DNA from: Volvariella volvacea V23 | Taxonomy: Eukaryota > Basidiomycota > Agaricomycetes > Agaricales > Pluteaceae | Length of the DNA: 64,000 nt | Assembly: GCA_000349905.1 (NCBI GenBank) | Contig: KB722743.1 | Coordinates: forward strand, 338,074-402,073 | Direction: 5' to 3' | Shown: positions 59,555-64,000 of the stretch, one piece after another | Numbering within the stretch: position 1 is the first letter of the stretch | Layout of the letters: every line of letters starts with the position of its first letter | Translations under genes and position numbers: made by a program | Notes under the pieces: generated by a model | Database searches by the model: none | What the model was told of the DNA's origin: nothing | Seen by the model: the letters and a program-made list of their open reading frames with translations, nothing else

Positions 59555-61991
59555 ATGGCTGGGACTCTAAGGAAATCTGTCCATTGGGAATTGAATACAC
59601 CAAGAACATCCGATGACTCGTCTAACGACTCTCTTTCCATCGGCTCAGCAGATTCTGGTCCTTCTTCCTCGAGCCTGGACTTCATTAACTCTCAGTTGGT
59701 TGCTCATGGTTTCGCTGCTTCACCTGGTCTTTGTCTTGACGGCATATCTGGGGAAAATCACGACCGCCTCATTAAATGCCTGCTTGGACTTCTAACTCAA
59801 CGAATGGTCTGTTAGTCAACTGGATGCTGTATCATACTGACAATACCAATAGGAGGACGTTTCTCGAGCAGAGGAGCTCACAACAAAGATTCGAACACTA
59901 TCCTATGATTTCGAGAGGCTATCATCTATGTACACTGCCGCAACAGACACAGCAGAAAAGGCAGAGAGGGAGTCTCATATGAGCAAATCCAAAGTCGCGT
60001 AGGCCTAGCTTCTCTCCATCTATGCACTAAACACTAACAGTCGTATTAGGGTAGCAGATCGCGCTTTGCAGGATGCAGTAAACGCTCATAAGCAGTCAAT
60101 ATTTGAACTTCAACGAACACGTAACAACATCCAAGGGATTCGTGCGGCTTATCAAAACGAACTCAGGAAGCGAGACAGGGAGACAGATCGATTGCTGGAA
60201 AAATGGTCGAAAATATCTGATGGACAATCCAAACTTGGCTCTGCCCCTAGTGGGATGCAATGTGTAAATAGCATGGTCACGGACGGTGCGACTGCGCTGG
60301 GTGGAGGTCAAGGGTACTTGGATGTTGCTCTTGAACAGTCAGAGGACGCTCGCAATAGGCTAGCGGAGGAGAATGCTCGTTTGCGGACTCTGGTTGTCAA
60401 GGCGGTCAATGGAATTAGCAGACTGGAGCATCATGCAGCTAATCATGATACCAACGGCGATGTGGGTGACTCAATCAAGTAATGTTCCGTCTTATCTTCA
60501 TCAATATAAATTCAGGTTGTCTTTTACACGGAGGCTACGTTATTTCCTTTAGTCCCTTCCGAGTTTACCCAAGAAAAACTTGATACTGCGCTCAGGCAAC
60601 TTCGCCAGACCATTGATGGCCTAGCAGAGCACCAGAGCCCCCTCCACAATACTACTGTTCCTAGAAATGGTGATGGTATGCATAAAGTGCCTCAGGACGC
60701 CGGCGCAGAGCAGCTACAGAGGCCGCATAGCGAATTAGGTCGGCGATTTGAAACCTTGTAGTTGCCTTCTTACAATTTCCTTGCAGTGTCTTCTTTGGAC
60801 CAGTCACTCCGACACCCGAGCATGGAAAACCAATCATCCACTAGTGTCTATGCTTACAGTCACCCTGTCGTACAGGATCTCGATTACGAGCAGTTAAACC
60901 AACACAAGCACACAAACGAGGAAGAAATGCTTACCGATCACTTGCCTCCAGAGGTATTCCCATCCTTCAAGGGTTGGGGCAAGCAACCTCACATAGTGTG
61001 ATTTCAGATTGAAGGTGCTCAATGGGATGACGAAGACATGCTCGCTCCAGTGCCACAACCAAGGTCTTCGAAGAGAAAGCATCGAGACTATCCTTCACAA
61101 TCCCTTGCCCGTTCTCAATCTCCAGCGCGGCCAAAGGCTAGTACTAGACGGTCTGTCCGCCCCACGAAAAGATTTTTAGGATCCTCGAGCAAGGCAACCC
61201 CTGCCTTTGAAACGGAAGTCGTCCAAAATTTTCAACATGACTCGATCACCCCACGCCATTCACTTTTGCCTACATCATTTGTCCTTCCGCCTCCATCACC
61301 ACATACGGCATTTCCAACAAGGTCTGCTTTGGCACTCCCAATATCTCCCATGGATTCCATGGAACCGTTGCAGACAGGCTCTGGTCAGGAGGTTACAATC
61401 CCAGTTGAGGTACCAGTGGTTCCCGCATCACCCCCTGAAACGCCAGCCCCTCGCACCTTTTCATTCGCCAAGTCCTTTGCCGCTCGAATAGCCCATCCAT
61501 ATTCGCCTGTAAAGCCCAGCCCCCTTAGTCATGTACTAGTGGCCGTTTCGCCTTCTGAGTTAGATTCAAAGGAACACTCAATCACCGATATGGATTGTGA
61601 CGAGAAAGGTCAAAACCTCCCCCCATTTGAGCTTGCCCCTAGTTTGACGATGCCTTTTGCTGCAAAACCAGAAACGGAACCGACACTAACTATGCAGTCG
61701 CCACATCCAATGGTGCAGAAAGAAGGGCAAAGTAATCATGTCGCCAAATCCGAGATAGTTCAAAAGACCTTTATTCAACCGAACACTAGATATCACACAC
61801 GCGGAAAGGGCGCAAGCACTGCGGAAAAGGAAAACCCTCGATCTCAGAAGAGTAACTCGAGGGGCATGGAGAGGGAACCCGCCGTCTCATCAAAAAAGTC
61901 TGTTTCATCCCCAGCTAAGAATGGGCCACGCAGGGTTTTGATGACCGGTAATAAGGTTCGTCGGGGTGCAAATGAGCACTCACGGGGTTGA
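59555..61991 (+). CDS. ADIP/SSX2IP-like coiled-coil protein
   Basis: Family known in animals as afadin- and alpha-actinin-binding protein, also at centrosomes; the fungal role is unknown. ATG 59555 gives MAGTLRKSVHWELNTPRTSD. The conserved ADIP block is SLDFINSQLVAHGFAASPGL and DRLIKCLLGLLTQRM, then coiled coil (EDVSRAEELTTKIRTLSYDF, ELQRTRNNIQGIRAAYQNEL, EENARLRTLVVKAVNGISRL). Four or more introns are clear; those near 60,740 and 60,950 join ELVSSLDQSLRHPSMEN and LPPE to IEGAQWDDEDMLAPVP. The last third is basic and Ser/Pro-rich and ends VLMTGNKVRRGANEHSRG before TGA. Length is about 690 residues. It is the last gene before the repeat-rich right end. Confidence 0.8.
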
Positions 61992-62165
61992 ACTCTGCCT
62001 CAGTGCTGCCATAGCCATGGACAGCTTAGCCAAGCTACTGCACCACTTACTGTAGGAGGTCTGCTAGTAGCTACCCATTTTGCATGTTATGTATATGAAT
62101 TACTTGTGTCAGGTGTACAATCAGTGTGTTTTAATGTCTACTCAGGCCTCTCTATGGACACCGTC

Positions 62166-62179
62166 CAGGGTGATTTTCA
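62166..62179 (+). repeat. Left inverted arm CAGGGTGATTTTCA
   Basis: This 14-base string occurs as its exact reverse complement at 62815-62828. The two arms frame 662 bases. No matching 8-base direct repeat flanks them (acaccgtc on the left, tatcaggt on the right). Confidence 0.7.
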
Positions 62180-62350
62180 ACCTGGTACATCAACCTAAGG
62201 AAGGTTGATTGTCGTATGCTGCTAGGTTTTTCATAGGTTGTTTTTTGATAGGTTGATATTCAACCAATTGTGTACAATTTCAACCTCTACAAGGTTGAAC
62301 TATAAACCTCACAACAGGGACTTCTGACGTGTTTAGATTGAAATTCAACC
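62177..62350. repeat. Left cluster of GGTTGA/TCAACC hexamers
   Basis: Eight hexamers in 174 bases: TCAACC at 62177, 62190, 62260, 62280 and 62345, and GGTTGA at 62203, 62251 and 62293. Neighbouring copies face each other, giving short palindromes such as GGTTGATATTCAACC at 62251-62265. Confidence 0.75.
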
Positions 62351-62506
62351 TACCAAATTGTCCAAAAATCATGCAATAATTAATGTATGTAATTGGGAAT
62401 TAAGCCACTTTAGCTTGTCAGACACTTAACAGCAGTGTACCAGCACCTTTCTTGTATTGCTACACAGTTGTCTGATTAAATTACGAAATTTAAACTACAT
62501 TATCAC

Positions 62507-62576
62507 ACCAGGGATTGAATGCTGCACATTAGTTCACACATCAGCCAAGCATGGATTCAAACTGTTGAGCCATACC
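62507..62576 (-). other. Degenerate tRNA-like stretch (possible SINE head)
   Basis: On minus, TGGCTCAACAG (62572-62562) resembles a Pol III A box, and ATTCAATCCC (62520-62511) resembles a B box with one mismatch, spaced about 41 bases. A full tRNA cloverleaf does not form, so it is at best a tRNA-derived relic. Confidence 0.35.
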
Positions 62577-62719
62577 AGCTTCCCTATATCTCCCTCAGGC
62601 ATGCAATATAAGTTGTGATGTTGGGTGCCATGGAGCCAGCTACCAGAGGCAAGATTTGTCTAAGTCCATAGGTTGATTTTCGACCTGTGATCAACCTGTG
62701 GTTAAATCATCAAACATGT

Positions 62720-62769
62720 GGCAATAATCAACCTTTGCTAAGGTTGCTTTTTAGAGGGTGATTATTGCC
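62720..62769. repeat. Hairpin with 11-base perfect arms
   Basis: GGCAATAATCA at 62720-62730 pairs with TGATTATTGCC at 62759-62769, with a 28-base loop that itself holds a TCAACC and an AGGTTGC copy. Confidence 0.7.
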
Positions 62770-62814
62770 CATCAACAGGTTGCTCCGAAATCAACCTGGG
62801 TGCATATTGAAAAG

Positions 62815-62828
62815 TGAAAATCACCCTG
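62815..62828 (-). repeat. Right inverted arm TGAAAATCACCCTG
   Basis: Exact reverse complement of 62166-62179. Together they look like the ends of a small non-autonomous element, but a target-site duplication is missing. Confidence 0.7.
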
Positions 62829-63414
62829 TATCAGGTTGAACATCAACCTCAGTTGCCACTATAGTGCCTTTAATGAGTGAAAGGAAGCAAAATAGGCACT
62901 AATACCCTTAGATTTATTTAGTGCCAGAGTTCTATCAAGCATTCCTTGTGACTAGCAACCCAAGTTGCACATAAGAGGCTTCTTGAGTCAGTAGCTAGGT
63001 TACCTGTTAAGATAATCTCCTTAACATGTCAGTTGAGAGTGACACACCTCCTTAGATACTGTTTTGTGTACATGGGAAACTCACTAAGAGGTGGCCCCTC
63101 TGATTAGTCAGCATCTGCTGGCAGTCCCTTAGTATGGCTAAGGATCTTTTTACCTTCCATAGACCTTCTCCTGCTGTAATGCAGACCTCTTCCTGCTGTA
63201 GTGTGCATCTCCATGAATGGGTTACCCAGCATGGAATGAGTCTAAAATAGATTGTGTGTCTTGCAGGTGGCTTCATTGTTTCATTGCTTTTCAGCTAGTG
63301 TGACCCTGAATGATGTATGCTACACAATACAGTAATTTTTGGTTTTTTTTGAGCCTATTGTGCTTGTCTATTGTGTCACTATTGAGATTCATTATGATAT
63401 GTTGCTGTAAGTCA

Positions 63415-63490
63415 AGTCTTTAGCTCATTGGGTGGCAATTTGATCTTAGTGTTTGTTTATAGAGCCAAACACCATGGACTGAGAACCTCT
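63415..63490 (+). other. Second tRNA-like stretch, A box only
   Basis: TTTAGCTCATTGGGTGGCA at 63419-63437 strongly resembles a tRNA D-arm with A box, but the expected B box near 63480 (GGACTGAGAACC) is poor. It lies between other repeat features, so a tRNA-derived element relic is possible. Confidence 0.25.
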
Positions 63491-63761
63491 TCTACAAGAA
63501 CATCCCAATGTACCTTCCTGGGCTCCAGTTTGCATTGTGGGCTAAAAACCCCATTTACAAGAATGCTCATCTTGCTTGCACTATCTCATAAAAGTTGTGC
63601 TATGCTCTGACAAGTGCACTATATAGCATGCATGTAGGAGCTAGCATATCATCAACCAATGGCTCTTACTGGCAGTTGTTTTCTTGACTCACAGAAGGCC
63701 AACTGAAAAAAAGAAACAGGAAGAAAACTTCACAAATCATTACAATTCCTCTGCAGGAACA

Positions 63762-63998
63762 TTACAGAGACAATATCAGAAAACAGATACAAAGTTTGCT
63801 TGGCAACACTGGCTCAGCCACTAATACTTCTAAAGATCTTAATGAAAAATCAAGCACTTCTTCTTCCCCTTCTCTGACAATGCCACCTCTTCCTGATTCT
63901 TCAGACAGTGTAGGTTTCAAGTCTGGAACATAGTAAGGACTCAGTCTTTTCAGGACCAGGAAAGCTGTGCCTGATTTTGGTGCCTGGTGGTAACTTCC
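63762..63998 (-). other. Open frame at right edge, origin unknown
   Basis: A stop-free minus-strand frame of 78 codons runs from the window edge to TAA 63762-63764 and has no ATG. It has protein-like stretches (LKRLSPYYVPDLKPTLSEES) and an acidic run (REGEEEVLDFSLRSLEVLV), but I recognise no domain. The opposite strand is also open for about 57 codons, so coding is uncertain. Confidence 0.2.
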
Positions 63999-64000
63999 GA

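Larger units (their letters stand above)
62671..62848. repeat. Right cluster of GGTTGA/TCAACC hexamers
   Basis: Six hexamers in 178 bases: GGTTGA at 62671 and 62834; TCAACC at 62691, 62728, 62791 and 62843. With the left cluster this leaves about 320 motif-free bases in the middle. Confidence 0.75.
61992..64000. mobile_element. Repeat-rich, gene-free right end, probable mobile-element region
   Basis: After the ADIP-like stop there is no gene with a recognised domain or intron pattern in 2 kb. The DNA is AT-richer than the rest and carries GGTTGA/TCAACC clusters, matched inverted arms, a hairpin and tRNA-like strings (listed separately). No transposase, reverse transcriptase or target-site duplication is visible, so the class of element cannot be stated; it may continue beyond the window. 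Confidence 0.45.

Noticed and set aside
1..64000. Biosynthetic cluster, CRISPR array, plasmid or viral insertion
   Set aside because: No backbone enzymes, spaced repeats, replication genes or capsid-type proteins were recognised; genes are intron-bearing fungal housekeeping genes.

Overview
The window is nuclear DNA of a filamentous fungus, most likely a mushroom-forming basidiomycete (Agaricomycetes). Genes are packed on both strands and broken by many introns of about 50-60 bases with GT-AG ends. Several proteins are of types I know from Agaricomycetes: a membrane-anchored hybrid histidine kinase, a She3-like coiled-coil protein, a Rho GEF with DEP, PH and CNH domains, and a very long Rxt3 protein. 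I see no bacterial, plasmid, viral or biosynthetic-cluster signature. I read 21 protein-coding genes. Gene ends below come from start and stop codons read in the sequence, joined across introns by reading frame and family resemblance; inner exon edges were checked only where stated.

Layout. 0.7-8.3 kb: nitronate monooxygenase (-), a small protein with two Zn2Cys6 clusters (-), a She3-like coiled-coil protein (-), a RING finger protein (+). 9.1-22.1 kb: KH-domain RNA-binding protein (+), large Rho1-type GEF (-), tRNA m3C methyltransferase (+), amino acid permease (-). 23-31.6 kb: G-patch splicing protein (+), Mak11 ribosome-biogenesis WD40 protein (-), mitochondrial GatA amidotransferase subunit (+), autophagy protein Atg101 (+). 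32.9-47.6 kb: Rxt3 histone deacetylase subunit (+), Alg5 (-), a RanBP3/Yrb2-like Ran-binding protein (-), hybrid histidine kinase (-). 48-62 kb: Snt2-like chromatin protein (+), rhodanese-USP deubiquitinase (-), Trm2 tRNA methyltransferase (-), Rtf2 (-), ADIP-like coiled-coil protein (+). From 62 kb to the right end there is no convincing gene, and the DNA changes character: clustered GGTTGA/TCAACC motifs, matching inverted arms, a hairpin and degenerate tRNA-like stretches suggest a mobile-element region.

Most genes are housekeeping genes for RNA processing, translation, chromatin, secretion and signalling. They do not form an obvious pathway cluster. Shared promoters (for example Mak11/GatA, 122 bp, and Rtf2/ADIP, 148 bp) and tight tail-to-tail pairs (G-patch/Mak11, 66 bp) are usual for compact fungal genomes. 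I did not find a clearly new biological system. The best leads are a splice-site anomaly exactly at the phosphoacceptor histidine of the hybrid kinase, a tandem Zn2Cys6 mini-protein, a GEF with two DH modules, and the motif-dense element near 62.2-62.85 kb.
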